A DNA stretch of 64,000 bases from Flavobacterium crocinum (GTDB lineage: Bacteria > Bacteroidota > Bacteroidia > Flavobacteriales > Flavobacteriaceae), in assembly GCF_003122385.1 (NCBI RefSeq), contig NZ_CP029255.1:2542001-2606000 (forward strand), given 5' to 3'. Shown piece after piece: positions 25,522 to 34,493 of this stretch; position 1 is the stretch's first letter; every line of letters begins with the position of its first letter. The position numbers and the translations under genes were made by a program. The notes below the pieces were generated by a model. The model saw only the letters and a list, made by a program, of their open reading frames with translations, searched no databases and had not been told where the DNA came from.

Positions 25522-26715
25522 ATGATTAAAATGTATCCTTTGGAATGGTTTGATTCGTTGATTATAAATTCATTTGATACTGATAATTCTTCTGTAAAAG
25601 TATCGGAATATGAATTGGAGAATTTGAGTAAAACAATAGTATCTGAATCAAAAAAAATTAAAATTCATATTAAAGATTCTTTTTTCGAGCTGAAAAGTAA
25701 AAGGCAGATTAGACTTCTTATAAGAAAATATCATTCTTCATTGGTTTTTTTAATTGACATGGTAGTAGAAATAAGAAAGATCGAAAAATTCAATTCTCCT
25801 GAATTTTTTAGAATATTTGACCTGATCGTTAGTTCGCTGGATGATTTGCTGTCATTTGTAGAAATCAGATATTCGTCCTTCATGAGTTTGGACCAAAGGG
25901 TGTCCTACAGCTATTTTTCAATTTGGAAAAAAGAGACCCTTGAAGTTTTAAAAAATGTGATTAAAAAAAAAGAAAATACTGAGGAGAATGATCCAGAATT
26001 GGAATTTGTTGTTAATCTTCTTGCTGCGCCACTTCAAAACAGCAGAAAGAGTAAGTATACCTATCGACAGATTTTGTATTATAGAGAGATAATCATTGAA
26101 CTTGAAAAATTAAATTATCCAGTTACGGAATCAGAAGGTTTTTCAAATCTTGATCTTGTGCTTATAAGAATGAATTTTAATTCCGGAGAATATACCGAGA
26201 GACTGGTTACTAGAATAGGCAGGTATTTAGAAGGTTTTGAGAATTTATCTGAAAGACTTGAAAAGCTGCTATACTTCTGCAAGAAACTATCTGCAATAAA
26301 TGCAGATTTAAAATTAACCTTTAATCCATCTCAACAGAATCTCATTTCATTTTTGGAATACTGGTTCTCCAGCGAAATCAAATTTGCTGAAAAAAAGGCT
26401 GCAATTCTACTGCAGGAACAGATTGACGCTTCTGTCGGAAGTGAATTTGTAGAGCAGGCAGATTCAAAACTTGAATGTATACTTTCAGGAGATCAGATTG
26501 GACTTATTTTAAGGGCGACAGATGAGGCGAGAATTATTAAAGCCAAGTCTATGAACTACATATTTAAAAGTATAGTGCCTTATCTCTCTACTCCAGTAAA
26601 GAGAAATCTTTCTTACCAGTCGGTCAGAAGCAAATCATATAGTGCGGAAGAGCGTGATAAGGAAATTGCTATTGAAAGTCTTGAGAAAATAATCCGCAAA
26701 ATAAAAACGTATTAG
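25522..26715 (+). CDS. Hypothetical protein preceding the tra operon
   Basis: A 397-residue protein without signal or membrane segment, mostly helical. I recognise no catalytic motif. The C-terminal end (SYQSVRSKSYSAEERDKEIA, then IESLEKIIRKIKTY) looks like a conserved tail I associate with proteins near tra regions of Bacteroidetes elements; that is from memory. The protein is strongly basic and acidic in alternation and could have coiled-coil parts (EKLNYPVTESEGFSN flanked by helices). It is read towards the tra operon and is separated from it by a 197-base gap with phased repeats. A role in element control similar to RteC is possible but unsupported by a recognisable domain. Confidence 0.55.
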   Translation: MIKMYPLEWFDSLIINSFDTDNSSVKVSEYELENLSKTIVSESKKIKIHIKDSFFELKSKRQIRLLIRKYHSSLVFLIDMVVEIRKIEKFNSPEFFRIFDLIVSSLDDLLSFVEIRYSSFMSLDQRVSYSYFSIWKKETLEVLKNVIKKKENTEENDPELEFVVNLLAAPLQNSRKSKYTYRQILYYREIIIELEKLNYPVTESEGFSNLDLVLIRMNFNSGEYTERLVTRIGRYLEGFENLSERLEKLLYFCKKLSAINADLKLTFNPSQQNLISFLEYWFSSEIKFAEKKAAILLQEQIDASVGSEFVEQADSKLECILSGDQIGLILRATDEARIIKAKSMNYIFKSIVPYLSTPVKRNLSYQSVRSKSYSAEERDKEIAIESLEKIIRKIKTY

Positions 26716-26741
26716 ATTTTATTGTCGTGTATAATCTGACA

Positions 26742-26785
26742 ACCCTTTAAATTCGGGTATTCTGAAAGGGTACAAGAAGGGTACA
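26742..26785 (+). promoter_or_regulatory. Phased repeats ahead of the tra operon, candidate operator
   Basis: ACCCTTT (26742-26748) is inverted with AAAGGGT (26765-26771). AAGGGTACA occurs at 26766-26774 and again at 26777-26785, exactly 11 bases apart, so both lie on the same face of the helix. A GTTGTACTTGT follows. This looks like a regulator binding site, in the gap before the first tra gene at 26913. Confidence 0.45.
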
Positions 26786-26912
26786 GAAAAGTTGTACTTG
26801 TAGAAAACTCATACTAATTGTTCCTTTGACTTGTAGAATAAATCCCATCCCCATTTAACTGGTGGTGATTTTCATAGAGGAGATAAAATGTTGAACGATA
26901 AAATGAGGAGCT

Positions 26913-27374
26913 ATGTTTACAAATATTTCATGGGGCAGTTATCTGACCGCGGCTGGTATTGCTATAATTTTCTGGTATCTAATAATCTTACTGAAATTTC
27001 AAAGTCGTGATTTAAAAAAAATCTTATCAGGTGAAAAGAAACTGCAAATACCATTTCTAAAAAAAACTTCTAAAAATTTACAGGAAATAAAATCGATTTC
27101 CGATTCATTTCCGAAATCTTTTGATACCCTGGAAGATGCGGAAAATCTATCTCAGCGTATTAAAGAAGCTGTTAAAGAAAGCGCAGAAAAACAACTAACA
27201 AAGCAGCAGTTTCAAAACTACCTGCGAATGCTTCTGGATGAATATCCTTATATCAAAATTTCCTCACTCAGAGAAAACATTAACCAACTAATGGTCTTTG
27301 AATCTCAAAAGCATCCCAATCTGCTTTTAACGCTCAGCGAAGCAGACAGTCTCTGGGAAGGACCGGTATTTTAA
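26913..27374 (+). CDS. Single-pass membrane protein at the head of the tra operon
   Basis: A 153-residue protein with one N-terminal membrane segment (YLTAAGIAIIFWYLIILLKF) and a helical, charged cytoplasmic part (FDTLEDAENLSQRIKEAVKE). A good AGGAG lies seven bases before the ATG (AATGAGGAGCTATG), unusually clear for this phylum. I do not recognise a named Tra family. Its location directly upstream of traE suggests a part of the transfer apparatus or its control, perhaps a counterpart of a short TraD-like gene in other elements. No catalytic motif is seen. Confidence 0.6.
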   Translation: MFTNISWGSYLTAAGIAIIFWYLIILLKFQSRDLKKILSGEKKLQIPFLKKTSKNLQEIKSISDSFPKSFDTLEDAENLSQRIKEAVKESAEKQLTKQQFQNYLRMLLDEYPYIKISSLRENINQLMVFESQKHPNLLLTLSEADSLWEGPVF

Positions 27375-27502
27375 AAAATTCAGAGGAGGAATATTCCCCG
27401 TTCTCTCTGGTGCGGTATGGCTTTATGTGACAGGAAAAATAGAGCAGCAACGGCGGTATTCCTCTTCTTTTTATTAAAGAATAACTTTAAAAATGATTTG
27501 TG

Positions 27503-27838
27503 ATGAAAAAATGCAGATGGAAATTAAAAAGTCTTTTGAGAAGATTTAAAGCTATGGGATCGTCGCTCCTGATGATTCTGGTTAGTAATGTTATTTACAG
27601 CCAGGATGGTGTGGCGGGAATTAATGAAGCCAACCAGAAAGTGAGAAGCTACTTTGATGCCGGCACTGAATTAATGTATGCGGTAGGAGCGATCCTCGGG
27701 CTGATAGGGGCAGTAAAAGTATACCAGAAATGGAATGCCGGAGATCCTGATACCGGAAAAGTGGCAGCAGCCTGGTTTGGAAGCTGTGTGTTTCTGGTGG
27801 TAGTCGCTACTGTCATTAAATCCTTTTTCGGGGTTTAA
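27503..27838 (+). CDS. traE: Conjugal transfer protein TraE (DUF4134)
   Basis: A 111-residue small membrane protein, VirB2/VirB3-like in size, found at the start of Bacteroidetes tra operons. An N-terminal hydrophobic stretch (LLMILVSNVIYSQD) acts as signal. Two membrane segments follow: ELMYAVGAILGLIGAVKVY and VAAAWFGSCVFLVVVATVI, with KWNAGDPDTGK between them, the usual DUF4134 pattern. I start at the ATG at 27503; a GTG just before it (27500) is also possible. It is 12 bases before traF. The protein is thought to form the pilus or inner-membrane core of the secretion channel. Confidence 0.9.
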   Translation: MKKCRWKLKSLLRRFKAMGSSLLMILVSNVIYSQDGVAGINEANQKVRSYFDAGTELMYAVGAILGLIGAVKVYQKWNAGDPDTGKVAAAWFGSCVFLVVVATVIKSFFGV

Positions 27839-27850
27839 ACGATAGAGAAG

Positions 27851-28165
27851 ATGAGTAACAGCGTTTATTCGATCAATAAAGGAATCAATCAGAGTATAGA
27901 ATTTAAGGGACTTAAAGCGCAGTACATCTGGTATTTGGGCGGAGGTGTCGTAGGTCTTATGATTCTGTTTGCTGTCCTGTATATAATTGGAATTCCTTCC
28001 TTGATATGCATTGGTTTTGTTGGAACGGCGGGAGGTTTTCTTGTTTTTAAAATATACAGAATGAGTAATACTTACGGTGAATACGGAATGATGAAGGCTC
28101 TGGCTAAAAAACAGATTCCTAAGTGGATTAAAGTTTACAGCAGAGCAGTTTTTATGAAGATATAG
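27851..28165 (+). CDS. traF: Conjugal transfer protein TraF (DUF4133)
   Basis: A 104-residue membrane protein of the DUF4133 family, second in the tra operon. The N-terminus reads VYSINKGINQSIEFKGLKAQ, a hallmark of this family. Two close membrane segments follow (IWYLGGGVVGLMILFAVLYI and LICIGFVGTAGGFLVFKIY). The C-terminus (YGMMKALAKKQIPKWI) is basic. VirB3-like in position and topology, it probably sits in the inner membrane by the TraG ATPase. Twelve bases separate it from traE and 32 from traG. Confidence 0.9.
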   Translation: MSNSVYSINKGINQSIEFKGLKAQYIWYLGGGVVGLMILFAVLYIIGIPSLICIGFVGTAGGFLVFKIYRMSNTYGEYGMMKALAKKQIPKWIKVYSRAVFMKI

Positions 28166-28197
28166 TCACAGAACGTTAATAACATAATGAAGAAAGG

Positions 28198-30669
28198 ATG
28201 GAGAAGAGGATGGAAGATCTGCTGCCGGTTATGGCAGTGGAGCATGATTGTATTTTGTCAAAACAGGGCGATGTAACTATAGTTTTTAAGGCAGAACTGC
28301 CTGAGATTTTTACGCTGTCAGATCAGGAGTATGAAGCTTTCCACCAGTCATGGATAAAGGCGTTAAAGGTGCTGCCGAAGTTTTGTGTTTTCCATAAACA
28401 GGACTGGTTTTTAGAAAGTGCTTATAAAGCTGATTTTTCAAGTGAAGACAGCAGTTTTCTGACCAGAAGCAGCGAGCGTTTCTTTAACGAAAGACCTTTT
28501 CTGGATCATTCCTGCTATATCATGCTGACCAAGAAACCAGCGGGAAGAAGAAATGGAACCTCATTGTTTTCTAATCTGCTTAGAAGTTCTATAGTACCCG
28601 AGGAAACCTTAAAACCCCAGCTTCTGCAGGATTTTGCAGATACCTGCGGACAGTTTAAAAGGATTATGGAAGACAGCGGATTTATAAAGCTGGACCGTCT
28701 GCAAAATGAATTGCTTAGAAGCGAGAGCAGAAGAATTGGGCTGGTGGAAAAGTACTGTTTTTTATCAGAGCAGGAAAATTCATTCGTATTTAAGGATATC
28801 AGGTTTGACGAAGGATTAGCAGTAGGGGATAAACACTGCCAATTGTTTACACTTGGTGATGCAGCTGATCTGCCCGGATTATGCGGATCAAGAATTAATT
28901 TTGACCGCTATTCGACCGATAAGACCAAATTCAGCATTGGTTTTGCTTCAACTCTTGGTCAACTTTTATCCTGTAATCATATTTATAATCAGTATATCTT
29001 CATTGAAGACGCACAGAAAACCATCCAAAAGCTGGAAAGCAAGCGACTCAGACTGCAGTCACTCTCTGCCTACAGCCGGGAGAATATGATTGGCAGGGAT
29101 GCGACGAATGATTTCCTGAACGAGGCAGTATCACAGCAGAGGCTTCCGGTTAAAGCCCATTTTAATGTACTGGCCTGGAGCACGGATAAGGAAGACCTGA
29201 AAGAGATTAAAAACAAAGTGTCATCAGCTCTTGCCCAGATGGATGCGGCAGCGAAGCATGAAACAGTCGGAGCTCCTCAGATCTATTGGGCTGGAATGGC
29301 GGGAAATGCAGCGGACTTTCCCATGAATGACACCTTCGACACCTTTACCGAACAGGCGGTATGCTTTCTGAATATGGAAACGGGATATAAATCTTCACTG
29401 AGTCCCTGCGGTATCAGGCTGGGAGACAGGCTGACAGGAAAACCAGTTCATGTTGATATCAGCGATGAGCCTGTTAAGATGGGAATCTGCACCAATCGCA
29501 ATAAGTTTATATTGGGACCTTCGGGCAGCGGCAAGTCCTTTTTTACCAATCATATGGTAAGAAGCTATTACGAGCAGGGAACGCATATTGTGCTGGTGGA
29601 TGTTGGGCACAGCTATAAAGGGCTCTGCGATATGGTAAACGGTTATTATTTTACTTACGATGAAAAGAATCCCATTCGTTTTAACCCATTTTATATTTCA
29701 GAAGGAGACAGTCTGGATACGGAGAAAAAAGAGAGCATTAAAACGCTTCTGCTTGCACTATGGAAAAAAGACGACGAAACCTTTAACCGGAGCGAGTATG
29801 TAGCACTCTCAAATGCCCTGCAGCTGTATTACGAGAAATTGGATATAAACTCAAAGATATTTCCCTGTTTCAACAGCTTCTATGATTTCCTGAAAGAGGA
29901 TTTTATCTCGATTTTAGAAGGCGATAAAGTAAAGGAGAAGGACTTTGATGTGAATAACTTTCTCTATGTGCTCAGGCCATATTACAAGGGAGGCGAGTTT
30001 GATTATTTGCTGAACGCGACAGAAAATCTGGATCTTCTAAAAGAAAGGTTTATTGTCTTCGAGCTGGATAATATTAAAGATCATCCGATTCTTTTTCCAG
30101 TAGTGACCATCATAATAATGGAAGTTTTTATAAACAAGATGAGAAAACTTAAGGGTATCCGAAAAATGATACTTATTGAGGAAGCATGGAAAGCACTGAT
30201 GAAGGAGGGTTTTGCAGATTACATTAAGTATCTTTTTAAGACCGTGCGTAAATTCTTCGGGGAAGCGATAGTGGTAACTCAGGAGGTGGAGGATATTATT
30301 TCTTCACCAGTGGTCAAGCAGGCCATTATCAACAACAGCGACTGCAAGATCCTTCTGGACCAGAGCAAATATCAAAATAAGTTTAACCAGATTCAGGAGC
30401 TGCTGGGACTTACAGACAAAGAAAAGGCACTTGTACTTTCTGTAAATAAAGCCAATGATCCAGCCAGGAAATACAAAGAAGTGTTTATCTCCTTGGGAGG
30501 GATGCTTTCAAAGGTCTACAGAACCGAAGTTTCGCTGGAGGAATACTTAGCTTATACAACAGAGGAAAGCGAGAAAGTGAAAATGAATGCCTATGCGAAG
30601 AAGTTTGGCGGGGACATAAAGAAAGGAATAGCCGCAATGGCTCAGGATATGAGAAATGGAATTAAATGA
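28198..30669 (+). CDS. traG: TraG family conjugation system ATPase (VirB4-like)
   Basis: Large cytoplasmic ATPase (823 aa) that powers assembly of the type IV channel. The N-terminal domain (about 1-400) is VirB4-like. Walker A is GPSGSGKSFF near residue 442, followed by HIVLVDVGHSYKGLC. Walker B is the MILIEEAWK motif near 660, followed by FRKTVRKF-like and VVTQEVEDI stretches. The C-terminus ends with a charged tail. The length is usual for TraG of Bacteroidetes elements. An overlapping out-of-frame ATG lies just upstream at 28187; the family begins with MEDLLPVMAVEHD, so either ATG at 28198 or the in-frame ATG at 28210 may be used. It is followed at 10 bases by the TraI-like genes. Confidence 0.92.
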   Translation: MEKRMEDLLPVMAVEHDCILSKQGDVTIVFKAELPEIFTLSDQEYEAFHQSWIKALKVLPKFCVFHKQDWFLESAYKADFSSEDSSFLTRSSERFFNERPFLDHSCYIMLTKKPAGRRNGTSLFSNLLRSSIVPEETLKPQLLQDFADTCGQFKRIMEDSGFIKLDRLQNELLRSESRRIGLVEKYCFLSEQENSFVFKDIRFDEGLAVGDKHCQLFTLGDAADLPGLCGSRINFDRYSTDKTKFSIGFASTLGQLLSCNHIYNQYIFIEDAQKTIQKLESKRLRLQSLSAYSRENMIGRDATNDFLNEAVSQQRLPVKAHFNVLAWSTDKEDLKEIKNKVSSALAQMDAAAKHETVGAPQIYWAGMAGNAADFPMNDTFDTFTEQAVCFLNMETGYKSSLSPCGIRLGDRLTGKPVHVDISDEPVKMGICTNRNKFILGPSGSGKSFFTNHMVRSYYEQGTHIVLVDVGHSYKGLCDMVNGYYFTYDEKNPIRFNPFYISEGDSLDTEKKESIKTLLLALWKKDDETFNRSEYVALSNALQLYYEKLDINSKIFPCFNSFYDFLKEDFISILEGDKVKEKDFDVNNFLYVLRPYYKGGEFDYLLNATENLDLLKERFIVFELDNIKDHPILFPVVTIIIMEVFINKMRKLKGIRKMILIEEAWKALMKEGFADYIKYLFKTVRKFFGEAIVVTQEVEDIISSPVVKQAIINNSDCKILLDQSKYQNKFNQIQELLGLTDKEKALVLSVNKANDPARKYKEVFISLGGMLSKVYRTEVSLEEYLAYTTEESEKVKMNAYAKKFGGDIKKGIAAMAQDMRNGIK

Positions 30670-30678
30670 AAAGGAATA

Positions 30679-31362
30679 ATGAAAAAGAAATTAATACTCT
30701 TGATGGTCTGCCTGTTGCTAGTGGGCACCTCGGCAAGACCTGCGGAAAAAGTTGCGGCACTCCCGATATTGGAAATTGTAAAAGCAGTAACTAAGAAGGT
30801 AATCAAAGCAATCGATCTTAGAATCCAGAAACTGCAGAATAAAACGATCTGGCTTCAGAATGCACAGAAGCAGGTGGAGAATGTACTTTCCAAATTGAAG
30901 CTCGATGAGATCTCGGACTGGACCCAGAAACAAAAAGATCTTTACAAAGGCTACTATGAAGAGCTGGCAAAAGTCAAGTCAATTATCACCTACTACCAGA
31001 GGATAAAAGAGATTACCAAAAAGCAGACACAGCTTGTTCAGGAATATGAAAGAGCCTGGAATCTTTTCAAGCAGGATACTCATTTTAAAGACAGCGAAAT
31101 CCAGTATATGGAGCGCGTTTATACAGGAATACTAGAGGAAAGTGTGAAGAATATCGACCAGATTTTTTTGATTCTGGATTCTTTTGCCACCCAGATGAGC
31201 GATCTCAAACGTCTGGAAATCATCAACAAGGCTGCTGATCAGATTGATGGGAACTACGACGACCTTACAATGTTTAACCAGCAGAACATACTGCTGAGTC
31301 TTCAGAGGGCCAAAACAGAAGCAGATGTAAACCAAGTGAAACAATTTTACGGAATTCCATAA
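30679..31362 (+). CDS. traI: Conjugal transfer protein TraI-like (DUF4141 type), copy 1
   Basis: A 227-residue exported helical protein with a signal peptide (MKKKLILLMVCLLLVGTSA). The mature chain is coiled-coil-like (LRIQKLQNKTIWLQNAQKQV, then VENVLSKLKLDEI). It also has the family patch DSEIQYMERVYTGILEESVK and an ending QVKQFYGIP. It is VirB5-like in position and character, so a periplasmic or pilus-tip component is plausible. It is the first of three neighbouring proteins of similar plan. It lies 10 bases behind traG and 15 bases before copy 2. Confidence 0.75.
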   Translation: MKKKLILLMVCLLLVGTSARPAEKVAALPILEIVKAVTKKVIKAIDLRIQKLQNKTIWLQNAQKQVENVLSKLKLDEISDWTQKQKDLYKGYYEELAKVKSIITYYQRIKEITKKQTQLVQEYERAWNLFKQDTHFKDSEIQYMERVYTGILEESVKNIDQIFLILDSFATQMSDLKRLEIINKAADQIDGNYDDLTMFNQQNILLSLQRAKTEADVNQVKQFYGIP

Positions 31363-31377
31363 TTCAATAAAAAAAAC

Positions 31378-31992
31378 ATGAAAAAGATAGCTGTACTACT
31401 AGTAGCGCTCTGTGTTTTTAATCAAAGTATGAGCGGGCAGGCAAAGCAGAGGAAGGAACTAATCCTTCAAATAGCGGCACTTCAGGTTTATATTGACTAT
31501 GCAAAGAAAGGATATTCGGCAGTATCAAAGGGACTCAATTTTATTGGGGATGCGAGAAAAGGTGAAGTCAACCTGCATGGTGACTATTTTACTTCACTTT
31601 TAAAAATCAATCCAAAGGTTCGGAATTATTATAAAACTGTTGAGATCATTTCCATGCAGTTTAAAATAATGAAACTCTGTAGAAAGACTTTGTCAGATCT
31701 TAAAACTGCTGATTTGTTTCATGGTAATGAACTGGACTATATAGAGAGGTCTTTTGGGAAACTTCTTCAGAACTGCAGCCAGACTCTTGACCAGCTGCTT
31801 GTTATTACCACCGATGCAGAACTAGAGCTAAAAGATGACCAGAGGCTTGAGCGCATTGATCTTCTGCACAAAACTATGCTGGAGGATTATAATTTCTGTC
31901 TTTCTTTCAGCAGGGATGCCAGACTGCTGTCGGTTTCAAAATCTGCCGATAAAAAGGATTCTAAGAATGTTGATGAATTATATGGATTATAA
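31378..31992 (+). CDS. TraI-like exported helical protein, copy 2
   Basis: A 204-residue protein with signal (MKKIAVLLVALCVFNQSMSG). It shares a plan with the next gene: a helix IDYAKKGYSAVSKGLNFIGD, the NLHGDYFTSLLKINPKVRNY patch, GNELDYIERSFGKLLQNCSQ, and TTDAELELKDDQRLERIDLL. The two are clear tandem paralogs. The role is probably structural, in the periplasmic part of the conjugation apparatus. It is 11 bases from copy 3. I do not know a characterised member. Confidence 0.7.
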   Translation: MKKIAVLLVALCVFNQSMSGQAKQRKELILQIAALQVYIDYAKKGYSAVSKGLNFIGDARKGEVNLHGDYFTSLLKINPKVRNYYKTVEIISMQFKIMKLCRKTLSDLKTADLFHGNELDYIERSFGKLLQNCSQTLDQLLVITTDAELELKDDQRLERIDLLHKTMLEDYNFCLSFSRDARLLSVSKSADKKDSKNVDELYGL

Positions 31993-32003
31993 ATTAAGCT
32001 ACT

Positions 32004-32639
32004 ATGAAAAAGATTTTGATTTTGACAATATTGATCACTTTGTTAATGATTCCAGTTAAATCAATGGGGCAGTCAGCAGAAATTCAGCAGCTGATTTTGA
32101 ATATCGAAAAGCTATCCCAGTTCAAGAAAATTCTCAGTGATATGAAAAAGGGGTATGAGCTGCTTTCAGGTGGATACAAAACGGTGAAAGATATGACTGA
32201 AGGAAACTTCAGCCTTCATAAAACTTTTCTAGATGCACTTATGCAGGTAAGTCCAGCGGTGAGGAATTACAAAAAGGTAGGAGAGATAGTGGAATATCAG
32301 ATTTCAATAGTAAAGGAAAGCCGCAACGGAATGAACCGATTTATAAAAAGCGGAAATTTCAGCGGACAGGAAATAAATTACTTTGAGAAAGTTTATGGAA
32401 ATCTGCTTAATCAGAGCCTTCGAAATCTCGATGAACTTACTATGGTCATAACAGCTGATAAGCTTAGGATGTCGGACGATGAAAGACTTAAGGCAGTTGA
32501 CGATATCTATGAGCAGATGCAGGATAAACTGCTTTTTCTCAGAAACTTTAATGCCTCATCGAACGTGCTGGCTATTCAGAGATCAAAAGAGAAAAATGAT
32601 GTTTATGTCTCAAAGAGTTTTCAGGAATTTAAAGAGTAG
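32004..32639 (+). CDS. TraI-like exported helical protein, copy 3
   Basis: A 211-residue protein with signal (MKKILILTILITLLMIPVKS). It is parallel to copy 2 along its whole length: ILSDMKKGYELLSGGYKTVK, NFSLHKTFLDALMQVSPAVR, GQEINYFEKVYGNLLNQSLR and TADKLRMSDDERLKAVDDIY. The conserved I-N-Y-F-E-K or L-D-Y-I-E-R patch is also seen in copy 1 (I-Q-Y-M-E-R). It is the last of the trio before traJ, three bases away. It is probably part of the envelope-spanning apparatus. Confidence 0.7.
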   Translation: MKKILILTILITLLMIPVKSMGQSAEIQQLILNIEKLSQFKKILSDMKKGYELLSGGYKTVKDMTEGNFSLHKTFLDALMQVSPAVRNYKKVGEIVEYQISIVKESRNGMNRFIKSGNFSGQEINYFEKVYGNLLNQSLRNLDELTMVITADKLRMSDDERLKAVDDIYEQMQDKLLFLRNFNASSNVLAIQRSKEKNDVYVSKSFQEFKE

Positions 32640-32642
32640 AGT

Positions 32643-33854
32643 ATGAAATGTTTATTAAACAAAAAAGCAGTTTGTGTGATGCTTATCATATTACTGCTTC
32701 CTTACAGAATAACAGCGCAGGGACTAGATGATGAGATGGACAGTCTTCATGGGGTTTTAGACCAGCTTTATGATGAAATGATGCCATTGTGTTCTAATCT
32801 TATAGCAGTAGGGCAGGGAATAGCAGGCTTTGGAACTATATGGTACATCGCCTCACGCGTGTGGAGGCATATAGCAAGCGCCGAGCCGATTGATTTTTAT
32901 CCGCTCTTCCGTCCTTTTGTTATTGGATTCTGCATTATGATTTTTCCTTCGGTGCTGGCTCTTATCAATGGGGTTATGAAACCAACTGTTACAGCTACTG
33001 CTGCTATGGTAACAGGCTCTAACAATGCAGTTGCTGTTCTGCTTAAAGAGAAAGAAAAAGCAATTAAAGAAACCGATCCATGGAAGATGTATGTCGGGAC
33101 TACAGGTACGGGTGATCGTGACAGATGGTATAAGTATACGCATGACGGTGCTGATCCATCGGATGAGAGCATGCTCGCAGGCATAGGCAATGATGTCAAA
33201 TTTGCGATGGAAAAAGCTTCTTACAGTTTTCGAAATTCGGTCAAGGAATGGCTGAGCGAGGTGCTGAGGGTTTTGTTTGAAGCTGCCGCCTTATGCATTG
33301 ACACCCTTCGGACATTTCAGCTGGTGGTGCTTTCCATTTTAGGTCCGCTGGTATTTGGAATCGCAGTATTTGACGGTTTCCAGCACACGCTCACTGTCTG
33401 GCTTGCCCGATATATCAATATTTACCTCTGGCTTCCTGTTGCCAATATATTCGGAAGCATAATCGGAAAGATTCAGGAGCTCATGCTCAAGCTGGACCTC
33501 TCGCAGGTGCAGGCTACAGGTGACACTTTTTTCAGCAGGACCGATATGTCATATTTAATTTTCATGATAATAGGCATCATAGGCTATTTTACGGTGCCTT
33601 CTGTTGCCAATTATATAGTTCATGCAGGCGGAGGAGGAGCCCTGGGTCATAAGGTGACAAGCATGTTTGGAAATTCAGCCAGTTCTGTTATGAGAACCTC
33701 TTCAAATGCGGTTGGAATGGCTGCTGATGCGATGGGAGATGCGGATCGGAGAATGACAAGCAGCATGGCTGCGACAGCAGGAAGCAGTCCTTATTTTACT
33801 GATAAGGGAAACTATATGAATGACAGGCTAAAAGGAAATTCTAAACAGACTTAA
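32643..33854 (+). CDS. traJ: Conjugative transposon protein TraJ
   Basis: A 403-residue inner-membrane protein, VirB6-like, that helps DNA cross the inner membrane. It has a signal-like N-terminus (VCVMLIILLLPYRITAQ), then LIAVGQGIAGFGTIWYIASRVWRH, the family hallmark PIDFYPLFRPFVIGFCIMIF, and membrane segments LFEAAALCIDTLRTFQLVVLSI and YLIFMIIGIIGYFTVPSVAN. The VAGGGGALGHK-like end (HAGGGGALGHKVTSMFGNSA) is typical of TraJ. The length is usual. It is three bases behind the previous gene and 12 before traK, in the standard order J-K-L-M-N. Confidence 0.9.
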   Translation: MKCLLNKKAVCVMLIILLLPYRITAQGLDDEMDSLHGVLDQLYDEMMPLCSNLIAVGQGIAGFGTIWYIASRVWRHIASAEPIDFYPLFRPFVIGFCIMIFPSVLALINGVMKPTVTATAAMVTGSNNAVAVLLKEKEKAIKETDPWKMYVGTTGTGDRDRWYKYTHDGADPSDESMLAGIGNDVKFAMEKASYSFRNSVKEWLSEVLRVLFEAAALCIDTLRTFQLVVLSILGPLVFGIAVFDGFQHTLTVWLARYINIYLWLPVANIFGSIIGKIQELMLKLDLSQVQATGDTFFSRTDMSYLIFMIIGIIGYFTVPSVANYIVHAGGGGALGHKVTSMFGNSASSVMRTSSNAVGMAADAMGDADRRMTSSMAATAGSSPYFTDKGNYMNDRLKGNSKQT

Positions 33855-33866
33855 TAACAGGAGCAT

Positions 33867-34487
33867 ATGTTTACCAAAATGAAAAACATTGATACGGCAT
33901 TTAGATATGTGAGAGGTTTCACGATGCTTGTAATTGCAGGCTGCATCATAATAAGCTGCTATGCTGTCTATAAAGGTTTCCAGACAGTGAGCCATATGCA
34001 GGATAAAGTATATATTCTGGCAAACGGCAAAGCCGTGGAAGCTTACGCTTCGGAAAGAAAAGATAATATTGCTGTTGAAGCAAGGGACCATGTAAAAACC
34101 TTTCACAAGTTTTTCTTTACCCTTGATCCTGATGATAAGGTGATTAAAACCAATATTACAAAAGCGCTATATCTGGCAGACGACAGTGCAAAACGGATTT
34201 ATGATGACCTGAAGGAAAACAATTTTTATTCGGGTATTATATCAGGAAATATCAGTCAGACCATCCAGATTGACAGTGTGAGCATTGATATCCGTGAATA
34301 TCCCTACCGTTTTAGATGTTATGCCGGACAGAACATTATCCGTACTACCAGTATTTTAAAAAGAAGCCTGCTTACAGAAGGTGCGCTTCGCAATGTATCA
34401 AGAAGCGATAATAATCCGCATGGTTTTCTTATCGAGCGGTTTAATACGATTGAAAACAAAGATATTTCAGCAGAAACCAGAAAATAG
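33867..34487 (+). CDS. traK: Conjugative transposon protein TraK (VirB8-like)
   Basis: A 206-residue protein with one N-terminal membrane segment (GFTMLVIAGCIIISCYAVYK) and a periplasmic domain. Family marks are MKNIDTAFRYVRGFTMLVI at the start, VEARDHVKTFHKFFFTLDP in the middle, and TTSILKRSLLTEGALRNVSR, DNNPHGFLIERF at the end. It resembles VirB8 in topology, linking inner-membrane and outer parts. The length is usual. It is followed by traL after six bases. Confidence 0.9.
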   Translation: MFTKMKNIDTAFRYVRGFTMLVIAGCIIISCYAVYKGFQTVSHMQDKVYILANGKAVEAYASERKDNIAVEARDHVKTFHKFFFTLDPDDKVIKTNITKALYLADDSAKRIYDDLKENNFYSGIISGNISQTIQIDSVSIDIREYPYRFRCYAGQNIIRTTSILKRSLLTEGALRNVSRSDNNPHGFLIERFNTIENKDISAETRK

Positions 34488-34493
34488 AGATTT

